Below, in pieces: positions 19,158 to 29,900 of a DNA stretch of 64,000 nucleotides. The translations under genes were made by a program, and so were the position numbers. The notes below the pieces were generated by a model, which had not been told where the DNA came from, searched no databases, and saw only the letters and a list, made by a program, of their open reading frames with translations. Source of the stretch: Mariniblastus sp. (GTDB lineage Bacteria > Planctomycetota > Planctomycetia > Pirellulales > Pirellulaceae); contig JAPKBL010000019.1 in assembly GCA_028823415.1 (NCBI GenBank), forward strand, positions 1 to 64,000, in the 5' to 3' direction. Position 1 is the first letter of the stretch. Every line of letters begins with the position of its first letter.

Positions 19158-19928
19158 TTATCCAATCCGCATACTCCTAAGTCGCTCACAGTCACTAGGC
19201 AATGATGCAAACGCCCTATTCATGACATCGTAATAGTAATTCAAACGCGTTACGGGGTCATCGAGCAAATCGCCGAACGAGCGGTTCTCATCCAAGTAGA
19301 TCCTCGGAACTGCAATTTCCACGACCGACAACTGATGACAGGCTGCCTGAACCCATAGTTCCAATGGCATTGCGTAGCCATTTTCGGACAGTCGAATATC
19401 ACGCAGTGATTCTACGCGATACGCTTTGAATCCACAAAAAGCATCGGTCAGCTTAAATCCCATCCGCTGATTCAAGATTTTGGTGACCTGATGATTTATC
19501 AGTCTACGTTGCTCAGGCGGTGGGGAGTCCTCGCCAAAGGAACGAAGGTACCGACTCCCAGAGACGATATCGACACCCGTTTCGACACAAGCTTCAACGA
19601 ATTTAAGAATACGTTGAGGCTCGTGCTGCCCATCGCAATCGATCGTGACCAGAATGTCGAATTCGTGATCAGCAGCATATTGAAAAGCAGTTTGGAGCGC
19701 GGCTCCGTAGCCTCGATTGACAGAATGGGACACCACGACGACATCGTCGCGAGCGGATAAAATTTCCGCAGTTCCGTCGTAGGATCCATCGTCGATGACT
19801 AATGTTTTATCGCAGTACCGCGAAACCTCATCCAAAACACTCGCTACTGTCGACGCCTCGTTATAGACAGGTAAAGCCGTGAGAAACTTGCATTTACGCA
19901 AAATCCGTTCGTTATCCGTAAGTTCCAT
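19158..19928 (-). CDS. family 2 glycosyltransferase (DPM1-like)
   Basis: A 256-residue GT-A fold glycosyltransferase using a nucleotide sugar. The family 2 hallmarks are LPVYNEASTVASVL at the N-terminus, VIDDGSYDGT, and the DxD-containing DCDGQHEP. GSRYLRSFGE and the later GFKAYR segment match the dolichyl-phosphate mannosyltransferase-like group, which often makes polyprenyl-phosphate sugars. There is no C-terminal membrane segment, so it is probably soluble or peripheral. Its stop lies 10 bases before the next minus-strand gene. Confidence 0.92.
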   Translation of the reverse strand: MELTDNERILRKCKFLTALPVYNEASTVASVLDEVSRYCDKTLVIDDGSYDGTAEILSARDDVVVVSHSVNRGYGAALQTAFQYAADHEFDILVTIDCDGQHEPQRILKFVEACVETGVDIVSGSRYLRSFGEDSPPPEQRRLINHQVTKILNQRMGFKLTDAFCGFKAYRVESLRDIRLSENGYAMPLELWVQAACHQLSVVEIAVPRIYLDENRSFGDLLDDPVTRLNYYYDVMNRAFASLPSDCERLRSMRIG

Positions 19929-20135
19929 TTCCGTCCATTTCTCAAGATTTCATTATCCCAGAGCCGTATTCTAGGCGTACCGCAAAAACGGTCAACGCAA
20001 TTCGCAGTTACAGCAAGATTCAACGGTTTTTTAACAGTTTATTTCCCAATTAGCTCGATCGCGGCAATTAGACAGTACTAACTTACACAGTAAAAATCAT
20101 CAGACCGCGGGGGAAGGATGAACTACATTGACAGC

Positions 20136-20927
20136 TCACATCCAACTCAATGGATCCCGTTCAGTTGTGCTGGCCCATATCTCTGTCGACCCGAATGACT
20201 TCCCAAGCAACTCCGCTAGACTTTCTATCGCGAAGCGTTCGCTGGCAAAGTGCCCCAGTAAAACCATAGACATCCCGCTAGCCTCCGCCTCCAGACACGT
20301 ATGAAACGTTGCCTCGCCAGTCACAAAAGTATCGCAACCGCGGGCCTTTGCTTTCCCAAGAAACGATCCCCCACTGCCACAGGCAATCGCAACTCGTTCA
20401 ACAGGACTGCCGTTTGCGTTAACAACTTGAACCGATTCAATCGACAAATTCAATTTGAGAGCGCTGACAAACTCATCCAACGTCTGCGGTGCTGGCAATC
20501 GACCCAAACGCCCTGCGCCATTATTTTGCACTCCATCCTCATTGGGAATTAAAGATTCTAATTCCTCCAATCCAAGGCGAAGTCCAAGATTTTGATTGAT
20601 GCCATTTTCCGCCGAATCAAAACCGGTGTGAGGGCTGTAAACGGAAATACCAGCTCGTGCAAGTTGCCAGACAATGCCTTCGGCAATCGTATCGGTTGTC
20701 AGTCGTTTCATCGGCCGAAAAGGCATCGGATGGTGGGTCACGATCAAATCAACTCGCCGTTGGATAGCTTCGGAAACTGTTTCAGGCGTCACCGTTAGGC
20801 ACGTCATGACGCGCTCGACAGACAAGGTTCGATCACCAACGAGAAGCCCCACATTGTCCCAGTCCTCCGCCAGTTGCGTGGGCGCAAATTTTTCCATGAA
20901 CTGGCAAATATCATTAATCGTGGCCAC
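20136..20927 (-). CDS. Nif3-like dinuclear metal-centre protein (DUF34)
   Basis: A 263-residue member of the DUF34/NIF3 family (YbgI in E. coli), which forms toroidal hexamers with a di-metal site. Metal ligands are visible in DLIVTHHP (two His), in SPHTGFDSAENG, and near the C-terminus in VLLGHFASERF. The start is GTG 20927, giving MATINDICQFMEKFAP followed by the family's AEDWDNVGLLVG. The biochemical role of the family is still debated; proposals include GTP cyclohydrolase-like activity and metal chaperoning. It is divergent from the TIM-barrel gene at 21059. Confidence 0.95.
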   Translation of the reverse strand: MATINDICQFMEKFAPTQLAEDWDNVGLLVGDRTLSVERVMTCLTVTPETVSEAIQRRVDLIVTHHPMPFRPMKRLTTDTIAEGIVWQLARAGISVYSPHTGFDSAENGINQNLGLRLGLEELESLIPNEDGVQNNGAGRLGRLPAPQTLDEFVSALKLNLSIESVQVVNANGSPVERVAIACGSGGSFLGKAKARGCDTFVTGEATFHTCLEAEASGMSMVLLGHFASERFAIESLAELLGKSFGSTEIWASTTERDPLSWM

Positions 20928-21058
20928 TTGATATCTTTCGCTCTAGAGCTGTGTCCTTAAAACCGCCAAACAGTAGAATAGCAGGCATGCGATAGTGTGA
21001 AAACAAACCCACACGCTGTTTCAGCCTTTTGAGTATCATCCTTAGATTGCAACGCTCC

Positions 21059-21847
21059 ATGTTAAAGTTAAAAAAATCAATTCGTCTCGAAAGCCTCCGA
21101 CTTCCCTTTAAAAAGGCACTACTTACTGCTTCTAGTTTAGGGGCCGAGGGAGTCGAAATTAACGGACGAACTGAAATCCGGTCCTCGGAGATGTCGCGAA
21201 CCGCGATTCGCCATTTAAAAAAACTACTTGCCGATTCAAATCTCCAAGTGTCCGCCATTCATTTCCCGACCCGGAGAGGCTTTGGCATTTCCGACGACCT
21301 CGACCGTAGAATAGAGGCTACTAAATCAGCGATGACCCTCGCCTACGAACTAGGATGTAATCTCGTTGTGAATCAAATTGGACGAATCCCAGAGGATCCC
21401 GAGCACCCAGAGTGGGATGTTTTGGTTCAGGCGCTTTCGGACATCGGCAACTACAGTCAAAAATCAGGAGCGTGGTTAGCCGCCCGGACAGGCTCTGAGC
21501 CAGGTTCCACAATGAAAAACTTGATCGATGCTCTACCGGTTCACTCGCTAGTCGTAGATTTCGATCCTGGCGATTTTTTGATCAATGGTTTTTCCGCCAC
21601 GGAAGCAATGCAAACACTCGGAACCCATGTCAGAAGCTTTCGCGCTCGCGACGCCGTGCAAGATCTTTCATTGGGCCGAAGCGTCGAAGTTGGACTGGGC
21701 CAAGGGAGCGTCGACTGGCCAATGCTGCTTGGCACGCTTGAGGAACATAATTACTCAGGCTTCCTGACGATCGAAAAAGACGCAGGCGAAAATTCCATCG
21801 AAGCGGTCGGCCAGGCAATGGATTACTTAACCCAACTATTTCGCTAA
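21059..21847 (+). CDS. TIM-barrel sugar phosphate isomerase/epimerase family protein
   Basis: A 262-residue protein of the xylose-isomerase-like TIM-barrel superfamily. I prefer ATG 21059; the frame extends back to TTG 21029. It has the expected strand-ending patterns: GAEGVEINGR, SAIHFPTRRGFG, GCNLVVNQIG, LVVDFDPG and SFRARDAV, with GLGQGSVDWP before the last strand. These usually line a divalent metal site, although one typical Glu is not obvious. The substrate cannot be assigned. It is divergent from the DUF34 gene and convergent with epmB. Confidence 0.85.
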   Translation: MLKLKKSIRLESLRLPFKKALLTASSLGAEGVEINGRTEIRSSEMSRTAIRHLKKLLADSNLQVSAIHFPTRRGFGISDDLDRRIEATKSAMTLAYELGCNLVVNQIGRIPEDPEHPEWDVLVQALSDIGNYSQKSGAWLAARTGSEPGSTMKNLIDALPVHSLVVDFDPGDFLINGFSATEAMQTLGTHVRSFRARDAVQDLSLGRSVEVGLGQGSVDWPMLLGTLEEHNYSGFLTIEKDAGENSIEAVGQAMDYLTQLFR

Positions 21848-21906
21848 CAGGGCCACTCTGTAACTTAATACCACACCGTTCATCAGAGCCATCGCCACTC
21901 ACCGAA

Positions 21907-22923
21907 TTAAGCCAAAACAGTTTTGTTGGGCTCGCCGCGCAACTCCTGGACGTACCGAGGAACTGCATACCCCGGCAGACGTGAACGCAGCTCGGCGATC
22001 AGTTGCCGCCCCTTTTCAATATCAACCTCGAAATGCGCAGCACCGGCAACTGGGTCGAGCTGGTGAAGATAGTACGGGATCACCCGACAACTTAGTAATC
22101 GTTCGCTCAATTCCTCCAACGCCTCCGAACAATCGTTGACGCCCCGTAACAAAACAGACTGGTTGAGTAAAATCGCTCCTGAGTTGGCAATCTTTAATAA
22201 CGATTGCTCTACCGAAAAATCGAGTTCGTTGGCGTGATTGGCGTGAATCACCACAATCATCTGCGATCGCGCACTGGCCAAAATACCAAGAAATGCATCG
22301 GTGACTCGCTGGGGAATCATAATTGGCAATCGCGTATGAAAACGCACTCGCTTAACATGCGCTATTTCATCGATTCTCGAAATCAAATTTTTCAACGAAT
22401 GATCGACAATCGTCAGCGGATCCCCCCCGCTTAGAATCACCTCGTCGATCGAGTCATCAGCGGCAATCTTGGCGAGGGTCGGCTCCCATTGAGCCATTGA
22501 TTTTGGGGACTGCTCGTAAGGAAAATGCCTTCGAAAACAATATCGGCAATGAATAGCACACGCCCCGGTGGTCACCAACAGTACCCGACCTTGGTATTTC
22601 TGGAGCATCCCCGATGACGTCGTGGCGTCAGATTCTCCAAGCGGATCAGTTGAAAAATGTCCCGGAGATTCCATCTCCTGCCCGCTCGGCCACACTTGCC
22701 TGAGCAGAGGATCCCCTAACTCACCTGGATTAATTCGAGCTAAGTACGGCAAAGGTACAAAAACTGGAAATTCAGCCTCTGCGGCAAGCTGTGAGACGCC
22801 CTGATCAGCTAAACCAAGTGCATCTCGTAGTCCCCGCAGGTCTCGAATTGCCCATTTCATCTGATCTTGCCAAGTGCCGGAACCGGCGCGGACAGGATCG
22901 GTTTTATTCGCTAAAATTGTCAT
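21907..22923 (-). CDS. epmB: EF-P-modifying L-lysine 2,3-aminomutase-like radical SAM enzyme
   Basis: A 338-residue radical SAM enzyme of the KamA/EpmB family. EpmB converts L-alpha-lysine to (R)-beta-lysine, which EpmA then attaches to EF-P. The cluster motif is CAIHCRYC (Cys122, 126 and 129). A GGDPL motif follows and RVRFHTRLP is conserved. The length fits EpmB better than true lysine 2,3-aminomutases, which are about 80 residues longer. I start at ATG 22923 (MTILANKT); the longer frame begins at a TTG. The gene is divergent from efp with only about 98 bases between starts, which supports the assignment. No EpmA gene is in the window. Confidence 0.92.
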   Translation of the reverse strand: MTILANKTDPVRAGSGTWQDQMKWAIRDLRGLRDALGLADQGVSQLAAEAEFPVFVPLPYLARINPGELGDPLLRQVWPSGQEMESPGHFSTDPLGESDATTSSGMLQKYQGRVLLVTTGACAIHCRYCFRRHFPYEQSPKSMAQWEPTLAKIAADDSIDEVILSGGDPLTIVDHSLKNLISRIDEIAHVKRVRFHTRLPIMIPQRVTDAFLGILASARSQMIVVIHANHANELDFSVEQSLLKIANSGAILLNQSVLLRGVNDCSEALEELSERLLSCRVIPYYLHQLDPVAGAAHFEVDIEKGRQLIAELRSRLPGYAVPRYVQELRGEPNKTVLA

Positions 22924-23021
22924 GAGTAAAGGATAACTGTTTCGCCTGCCTGTTCCAGTAGCCAGTGCCAAGCACTCCCGATGTCAAACCGATTTTTCGC
23001 CGAATAATTCAGGATTCAGCC

Positions 23022-23588
23022 GTGGCTTACAAAACAAGTGATTTTCGAAAAGGTCTCCGTGTTCAGATTAACGGCGAGCCGTACATCATGACGAGCATGG
23101 AATTTAAAAAACCCGGAAAAGGGAGTGCGCTGTATATCTGCAAGCTCAAGAACTTGCTCCGTGGCACCTCACTTGACCGAACCTACAAGGGCGGCGATTC
23201 TTTAGAGGAAGCCGACATTCTTGAGACAGATGTTCAGTACCTGTACAAGCAGGGGACTTCGTACGTCTTCATGGACAAAGCTAACTACGAGCAGCACGAG
23301 TTATCGGCTGAGCAGGTTGGCGAAGACTGGCGTTATCTGAAAGACAATATGGATTGTCAGATGACATTTTTCAGTGGCAATCCAATTATCATGACTCCGC
23401 CCAATCACGTTGAATTACGGGTTGACTATTGCGAACCGGGCGCCAAGGGAGACACATCGACTAATGTCCGAAAACCGGTCAAAGTTGAAACAGGTGGAGA
23501 ATTCCACACTCCTATTTTCGTGAATGAAGGCGATGTCATCAAAATCGACACGCGGACCGGCGAGTACGTCGAACGCGTTAAGCACTAG
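23022..23588 (+). CDS. efp: translation elongation factor P
   Basis: A 188-residue EF-P, which relieves ribosome stalling at consecutive prolines. The start is GTG 23022, with AGGA at 23011-23014; this gives exactly the canonical 188 residues and the usual MAYKTSDFRKG opening. The frame upstream to 22965 has no support. The three beta-barrel domains are intact. The modified loop is KKPGKGSA, with Lys33 at the position of E. coli Lys34, so a beta-lysyl modification is expected given the divergent epmB gene. Confidence 0.97.
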   Translation: MAYKTSDFRKGLRVQINGEPYIMTSMEFKKPGKGSALYICKLKNLLRGTSLDRTYKGGDSLEEADILETDVQYLYKQGTSYVFMDKANYEQHELSAEQVGEDWRYLKDNMDCQMTFFSGNPIIMTPPNHVELRVDYCEPGAKGDTSTNVRKPVKVETGGEFHTPIFVNEGDVIKIDTRTGEYVERVKH

Positions 23589-23877
23589 AGACAGACCGCG
23601 TCACATTCCCAACGGCTAGCCAGCCCTCGCCAACGGGCACTCGATGGATCACTGCACGTCACCCTTCAAAAGACGTGTATGTATCCAATGGGTAGGACGC
23701 TGGAAATATTATCTAAACCCAACTCCCATTGGCTGACGGTCGGACGTGATTAGGTTACCCTAGGAGGGTGTCTCGGCCAATGAAATGCAACCGGATGCGG
23801 TAGCAATCTAGCTGGCGACCCAATCTCTTAGACGTCAAACCTGAAATACCAACTCCTCTTTTCGCGCAGGCGGGGCT

Positions 23878-25296
23878 ATGAAAGTTCAATTTTGGGGTGC
23901 GGCTCAAACAGTAACCGGATCAATGCACCTGATCCACCACGACGGTAAAAAGATCCTGCTCGATTGCGGGCTCTACCAAGGCAGACGCAAAATTGCCTTT
24001 GATAAAAATCGGAAATTGCCGTTCGACGCAAAAGAGATTGACATCGTCATTCTCTCACACGCGCACATCGACCACAGCGGAAATCTTCCCTCTTTGGTGA
24101 AATCGGGCTTTACGGGTCCAATCTATACAACGTCCGCGAGCCGAGATTTGGCCGCCATCATGCTGCTCGACAGTGCCAAGATTCAGACCAACGACGTCAA
24201 ATACGTCAACAAAAAAAGAAAAAAGAAAAATCAAACCTTATTTCATCCGCTCTATGAAACACTCGATGCGGTGCAGACGCTGAGACAATTTAGAACGGTT
24301 GAATATGACCAGTCGTTTTACCCGTTGCCCGGGGTTGAAGTTCGTTTTCATGTCGCCGGTCACATGCTTGGAGCAGCGATCGTAGAAGTCAACCTCGACG
24401 CGGAACACCCGGATTCTCCACCGACTCGCTTGGTATTTAGCGGCGACATTGGTCGTCCCAATATGCCAATCTTGAAAAACCCGGTTTCCGTCCCGGGCGT
24501 CGATTATCTGATCATGGAAGCCACCTATGGCAACCGTAATCATCCAGCCGGTGGCGATGCTAGAAAGACGTTACTCGATGCCGCCCAGTCGGTTTACGAA
24601 TCCAAAGGGAAACTGATCATTCCGGCGTTCTCTGTAGGACGAACCCAAGAGATTGTCTACCGACTAAACCTCCTCGCCGAAGCGGGGGAGTTGCCACCAA
24701 TAAAAGTACATGTCGACAGCCCTCTGGCCGTAAACACCACGGATATCTTCCGAGAGCACGTGGAATGCTTTGACGATGAAATGATCAACGCAATACTTAC
24801 AGAGGAAGACGAAGACCCGTTAGACTTCGGTAACCTGCACTATATTCGAAGCGTAAAAGAATCAAAAGCGCTCAACGAATCCAACGAACCCTGTATTATC
24901 ATCAGCGCGTCAGGAATGTGTGAAGGCGGAAGAATCCTGCATCATCTAAAAAACAATATTGAAAAAAGTAACACTTTGATCTTATTTGCTGGTTATCAGG
25001 CACCACACACACTCGGCAGAATTCTGCTCGATCGTTCGCTCGATAAAGTTAAAATTTATGGCCAGGAATACAGTGTAAATGCTCAGGTGTGCAAACTTCA
25101 GGGAAGTAGCGGACACGCGGATCAACAGGAACTCCTCGACTGGGCCGAGCAAACGGGACGTGATGGCAATTTGAAAAAAATTGCGCTCGTTCACTGCGAA
25201 CTCGACAGCGCAACCGAATTCAAGGCCAAGCTTGAACAAAAGAAACTTGGCCCCGTTATCATTCCAGCACCCGGCGAAGAAATGATTATGCAATAG
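23878..25296 (+). CDS. metallo-beta-lactamase/beta-CASP RNase-like protein
   Basis: A 472-residue member of the CPSF73-like family of zinc-dependent nucleases. Motif 2 is SHAHIDHSG, with further ligands in HVAGHMLGAA, VFSGDIG and the later SSGHADQQELLDW. The beta-CASP domain is visible as PAFSVGRTQEIVYRL and ISASGMCEGGR. The C-terminal RMMBL region is present (KIYGQEYSVNAQVCKLQGSSGHAD). Bacterial homologues are presumed RNA-processing exo/endonucleases; the target is unknown. The 289 bases upstream hold no other gene that I can see. Confidence 0.93.
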   Translation: MKVQFWGAAQTVTGSMHLIHHDGKKILLDCGLYQGRRKIAFDKNRKLPFDAKEIDIVILSHAHIDHSGNLPSLVKSGFTGPIYTTSASRDLAAIMLLDSAKIQTNDVKYVNKKRKKKNQTLFHPLYETLDAVQTLRQFRTVEYDQSFYPLPGVEVRFHVAGHMLGAAIVEVNLDAEHPDSPPTRLVFSGDIGRPNMPILKNPVSVPGVDYLIMEATYGNRNHPAGGDARKTLLDAAQSVYESKGKLIIPAFSVGRTQEIVYRLNLLAEAGELPPIKVHVDSPLAVNTTDIFREHVECFDDEMINAILTEEDEDPLDFGNLHYIRSVKESKALNESNEPCIIISASGMCEGGRILHHLKNNIEKSNTLILFAGYQAPHTLGRILLDRSLDKVKIYGQEYSVNAQVCKLQGSSGHADQQELLDWAEQTGRDGNLKKIALVHCELDSATEFKAKLEQKKLGPVIIPAPGEEMIMQ

Positions 25297-25384
25297 GAAA
25301 GATCCTTCTTGCATCCTACAGACTGTCGAACACGATCAACGTCGGATTGATCTCCCATTACTGCCATTTTAATTGGTCAAAATA

Positions 25385-26755
25385 ATGAAATTATTAATTT
25401 CCACCTCGGTACTCGCGATCACCCTGACGGGGTTAATTCTCGGCAACGGCGCCATCGCTTCGGGACAGGAAAAACCCAACGTCGTAATGATCATTTCCGA
25501 CGATCAAGCATGGACTGATTACTCATTCATGGGCCATGAATCGATCAAAACCCCCCACCTTGATCAACTTGCAAGACAGAGCGTTGTGTTTCGTAGAGGT
25601 TACGTTCCCACCGCTCTTTGCAGACCCTCCCTCATGACAATGATTACCGGGCACTATGCGCATCATCACGGCATTACGGGTAACGATCCATCACCAAAGT
25701 ATGCCGCTCCCCAAACCGAACTCAACCATACTCGGCGCGGTCAACTGATTGCCAATGTAGACCAGCACTCCACACTTCCTCGCCGACTTGCCGATGCTGG
25801 CTATCTTTGCCACCAATCGGGAAAATGGTGGGAAGGTAGTTTTCAACGGGGCGGTTTTACTCACGGGATGACCCGGGGATTCCCCGAAAAGGGAGGACGA
25901 CATGGCGACGACGGTTTGAAAATTGGGCGAGAGGGGTTAGCGGCCGTCACTGATTTCATCGATATGTCGATCGAAGAAAAGAAACCTTTTTTCATATGGT
26001 ATGCCCCTTTCCTGCCACACACACCGCACAATCCGCCAAAACGCCTTCTTGCTAAGTACTCAGTCGACGGGAGGCCAATCACCATCGCAAAATATTACGC
26101 CATGTGTGATTGGTTCGACGAAACTTGCGGGCAACTCATTGAACATCTCGACAAAACCAACGTACGCGACAACACCCTCATCGTTTACGCATGTGACAAT
26201 GGATGGATCCAAAGTCCCGACTCCCGCCGTTATGCACCTCGATCCAAACAAACTCCTTACGAAGGCGGTATCCGAACGCCAATTATGTTCTCGTGGCCAA
26301 CCAAAATTAAGCCCGCCATGCGAACAGAACTATGCAGTACAATCGACTTGGCGCCCACCATTCTAGCGGCTACCCAACTCCCCCAAGACAACACCTTACC
26401 CGGATTGAACTTGCTTCCGAACTTGATGTCTGCCTCGCCCATTGAGCGAAAGACTATTTTTGGGGAATCCTTTGCTCATGACATTGCCGACATTAACAAT
26501 CCGGAAGCATCCCTGATATTTAGATGGTGCATCACGGGCAAATGGAAACTACTGCTAACCTACGATGGCGAAGTTAATCGTTACCAATCGACTCATCCGC
26601 GAACCGAAAAACGCCCACAACTGTTTGACCTAAATGCGGACCCCACAGAATTAAAGAACGTTGCTGCAGATCATCCGGAACTCGTCGCTTCTATGGCAGC
26701 AGAAATCAAAAACTGGTACCCGTTAACCGAACGAAAAACAATCACCGAATTTTAA
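25385..26755 (+). CDS. secreted sulfatase (alkaline phosphatase superfamily)
   Basis: A 456-residue exported arylsulfatase-type hydrolase. ATG 25385 is preferred over the TTG four codons earlier. The signal peptide ends around residue 27 (IASGQ). Metal-site residues appear in ISDDQAW and in YACDNGW. The formylglycine site is CRPSL (Cys79-Leu83): the Cys and Pro are conserved, but Leu replaces the Arg of classic C-x-P-x-R. I recall this variant from other planctomycete sulfatases, so activity is plausible. Substrates are likely sulfated polysaccharides, but no carbohydrate genes are nearby. It shares a terminator with the convergent giant gene. Confidence 0.92.
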   Translation: MKLLISTSVLAITLTGLILGNGAIASGQEKPNVVMIISDDQAWTDYSFMGHESIKTPHLDQLARQSVVFRRGYVPTALCRPSLMTMITGHYAHHHGITGNDPSPKYAAPQTELNHTRRGQLIANVDQHSTLPRRLADAGYLCHQSGKWWEGSFQRGGFTHGMTRGFPEKGGRHGDDGLKIGREGLAAVTDFIDMSIEEKKPFFIWYAPFLPHTPHNPPKRLLAKYSVDGRPITIAKYYAMCDWFDETCGQLIEHLDKTNVRDNTLIVYACDNGWIQSPDSRRYAPRSKQTPYEGGIRTPIMFSWPTKIKPAMRTELCSTIDLAPTILAATQLPQDNTLPGLNLLPNLMSASPIERKTIFGESFAHDIADINNPEASLIFRWCITGKWKLLLTYDGEVNRYQSTHPRTEKRPQLFDLNADPTELKNVAADHPELVASMAAEIKNWYPLTERKTITEF

Positions 26756-26867
26756 AAAGTGATTTCTGAGAACGAGCATTGGGTCTCCGAAATATTCCAC
26801 AGCAGACATACTCCAAAACAGACTGAACGATTGGCGCATTAGACTGCTTTAATTCATCCGCACGAAA

Positions 26868-26901
26868 AAAACCCTAAGCACTCATTGAGCGCTTAGGGTT
26901 T
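26868..26901. terminator. bidirectional terminator between sulfatase and giant gene
   Basis: AAACCCTAAGC and GCTTAGGGTTT form a 10- to 11-bp perfect stem around a short loop. A or T runs lie on both sides, so it can serve the plus-strand sulfatase and the minus-strand giant gene. Confidence 0.9.
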
Positions 26902-26926
26902 CTTTGCAACTGGAAAAACCAGGTTT

Positions 26927-29900
26927 TTATTCTATCGGAGGCAACGCTTGTCGAATAACAGCTCCCTGGTTCTCACTCATCATGAGGATTGAGAACTTAA
27001 CGATTCCATCGAGGCTCGTGTTGCTCTGAGAAACGTAATCGAATCGACCACGCAGATCGGTGTATCCATCTTTATGAAAGACGACCTTGCCATCTGCCAA
27101 CTTTGCGTAAACCTTCACATAGGTCTTTGCAACTGGCTTTGCCGAGGACGCCTCGCTAACCTTAAGCTGACCAAACTTCTCAACCACTTGAATATCAAGT
27201 GAGTGAGCAAAGTAAGGGATTGAACGGGTTTGATCACCGCCCACTAATTCAACCAAGACATTTTTGTTCTGCATTTCAGCCGGCAATTCAAATTCATGCA
27301 TTCTCTTAACGCCGTCAATCTGAGTTTCCGCATTGTCAGTCTCTTTATTTAACGCAACTTGTTGGGAGAAATTCGGCCGTATCAAGGAAAATCCGTCCAA
27401 GTTATCTTGAGCAAAAGGACTTCGACTGAATAGTAATTCGACGTCCATCTCGTACAAATTCACGGTCAGCTCGTCGAGATTCTGGAAGTTGATTTTGGCA
27501 ACTCCACTTTCAACTTTAAAATCAAAACTGGCCGCCCGTGCGGCCATCTCAGTTTGCGCTCCGGCATTATCTTTAGGGTCGACCGTTTTTGTTGACGCAC
27601 CATTGATTTCATCAACCTGCGCGAGGATCTGCTTAAATCGATTCGCCCATCTTGGGACGGGATGATCCGCCCAAACGGCAGCCTTTTCGGCCGCTGACTT
27701 GGGGTCGGAGCGATACAAGTCGAGATAAGCGTCGCAGTAGTCATACTGAAGCTTCGAATCCAAATTCGCCCGAGAGACTTTTTCAAAATGCTGCATCGCG
27801 GCCTCAATACGATCTTGCAGTAACAAATAATAGGCAATGACCAGTTGATCATCATCCGTCAATTTCCGACGATTTGACAGTACGTCTAGCAAGCGATTGT
27901 ATTGGCCCGCAAATTCCGGATTCAATATTTTGCGAGTCGCACCCAACTGATGTGCACGTGCATTGACCAAAGGAGAATATTCTTTGTGGGCATACCAGTT
28001 TCGTTCTACCGGATCAATCGAGAGCAAATCCGATTGGAAATAAGTGCCGCACTGACTAATTAGCTTTTCCGCATGTGACAAAAATTCATTGATGGCAACC
28101 GGGTCATCATGCTTGACGGCATAAGACCATAAGACGTTGTCATAGGCACACCGACTCCGAAGGGTTTCAATAGCCCGAGTGAAAAAGGCCTTGTCCTTCA
28201 TCCTGAATGCGATGGCATCCAGTTTGAGTCGCAGGATATTTTCACGATTTAAAAAATCAATGACATCATCATTAGTCCCATCTTGAGAAACAAACTCCCA
28301 AGAGGCTTTATCGACTTCCGCAGGACGATCAACCACCTTGAACGTCACCGGATCTGCAACCGCAATCACCCTTTCTTTGGCTGCGACATGAGCGGGATAG
28401 TGCTCAAAATCGCCTTCCTCGGGGAAATAGAACGCGTATTCAAACGTGGCGGTACTGAATGCCTCAAGACTCATTAAAACCGTCCTGGTTTCTCTCGATC
28501 CGCTGGACGTCATTGAACCGCTAGGGATCTGCATTAGTAATTCGACACTCATTGGCGTCGACGTTGGGTTAGTTAACACAATCTGAGATCCATAAAGCGT
28601 ATGGGCGAGAAAATCACCATTTACAAATTTGTCAAAACGAACGCCGTTCTCATATCGATAGCGATCATTCTTCTGAAAGAAGTTCTCGCTAACGAGAACC
28701 GTCGAGTTTCCTCGCTCAAAAATGGCATCTTTCACTTGTTGGTGCAAAACGATTGTTGGCCCAGCAGCTTTGAAAGTCATCGTATTATCAGCAAACTCAA
28801 ACTCCTGTTCGGGCTCTTCGAAGGGTAAATCGAGAACGGCTAGAGCCAACATCATCTCGGTAAAACTCCGACTTGACTCCGCAAAATAGGGCGAAAGAAA
28901 CGCACCCTGACGATGGCGTGCGTAGTCCCGCCAAAACCGATTGCTCGTAATCAATGCTGAGTTTTGTGCCTGCGGAAGCAACTGATAATAGTTATTCTCC
29001 ATCCACTCCATCGTCGGCGCGACTCGCGTGTATAGCCTTGCCAAATTTTCTCGAGCCTCTTTAAGTTTTTCTGGGTTAGCGAAATACAACTTATCCACTT
29101 GCCCTTCCTCAAGCTGCCGACTTTTCTCAACCGACGTGCGCTGCTTTTTCTTAGATTCCTTCCGCGAACCGAAGCCCTGTCCTCGACCTACCTCACCGTC
29201 AGCCACATCAGCCAGCACACCGTTAATGGACTCCATCGCCTCGGTCGCCATTTTCCCTTCCGATCCCGTTCTGCCAAGGAGACTGCGTTGACGACCGTCC
29301 ATGCTTTTATTAAATCCACCACCGCCCATTGCCCCGGCACCGCGACTTTGGGGTACTGGGGCTGACGCGTTATTTACCTCATCTTTTCTAGATCTTCCAA
29401 ATTTGGCCGCATTAATCTTCGGTGACTCATCCATGCCACGACTGCGAATTGAGCTATCGAACAGTCGATCTAGTTCCGAAAGCGGAGTTGGGTTTAAGAA
29501 ATAGGTTTCATCAATATTGCGAGCGATTTCATCCCGCCGTTGTTCTAGCCGCTGCGAGAGCAAGATTTTCTCAAATGCATTGAGCCGCGAATACTCCCAA
29601 GGTTGAGCAAATCGGTTCAGATCCTCCTTAAGAAACCAGCGATCCATAAACGTTCGATCTCGTTTGTTTTTGAGAAACGGCAATACGACAGATTCGAAAA
29701 ATTCATAATCTTTTTTCATCAAGAAAAAATTCAGCTCATGGCATGCAAACTCGGAGTAAAGACTTCGCTTTTCGGCCGAGGTCTTGTCTTTCCAAGTCAA
29801 AATAAATTCAAACTTGGAAAGCGAAGAAGAAGGGTTCAGTGCGAGCATCAGCTGGAATGCATCTCCCAGATCATCAAACTGCTGAAATTTAGCCGAAACT

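Noticed and set aside
20914-21258. 114-codon minus-strand frame over the DUF34/isomerase junction
   Set aside because: It overlaps both flanking genes in other frames and its composition is that of a shadow frame.
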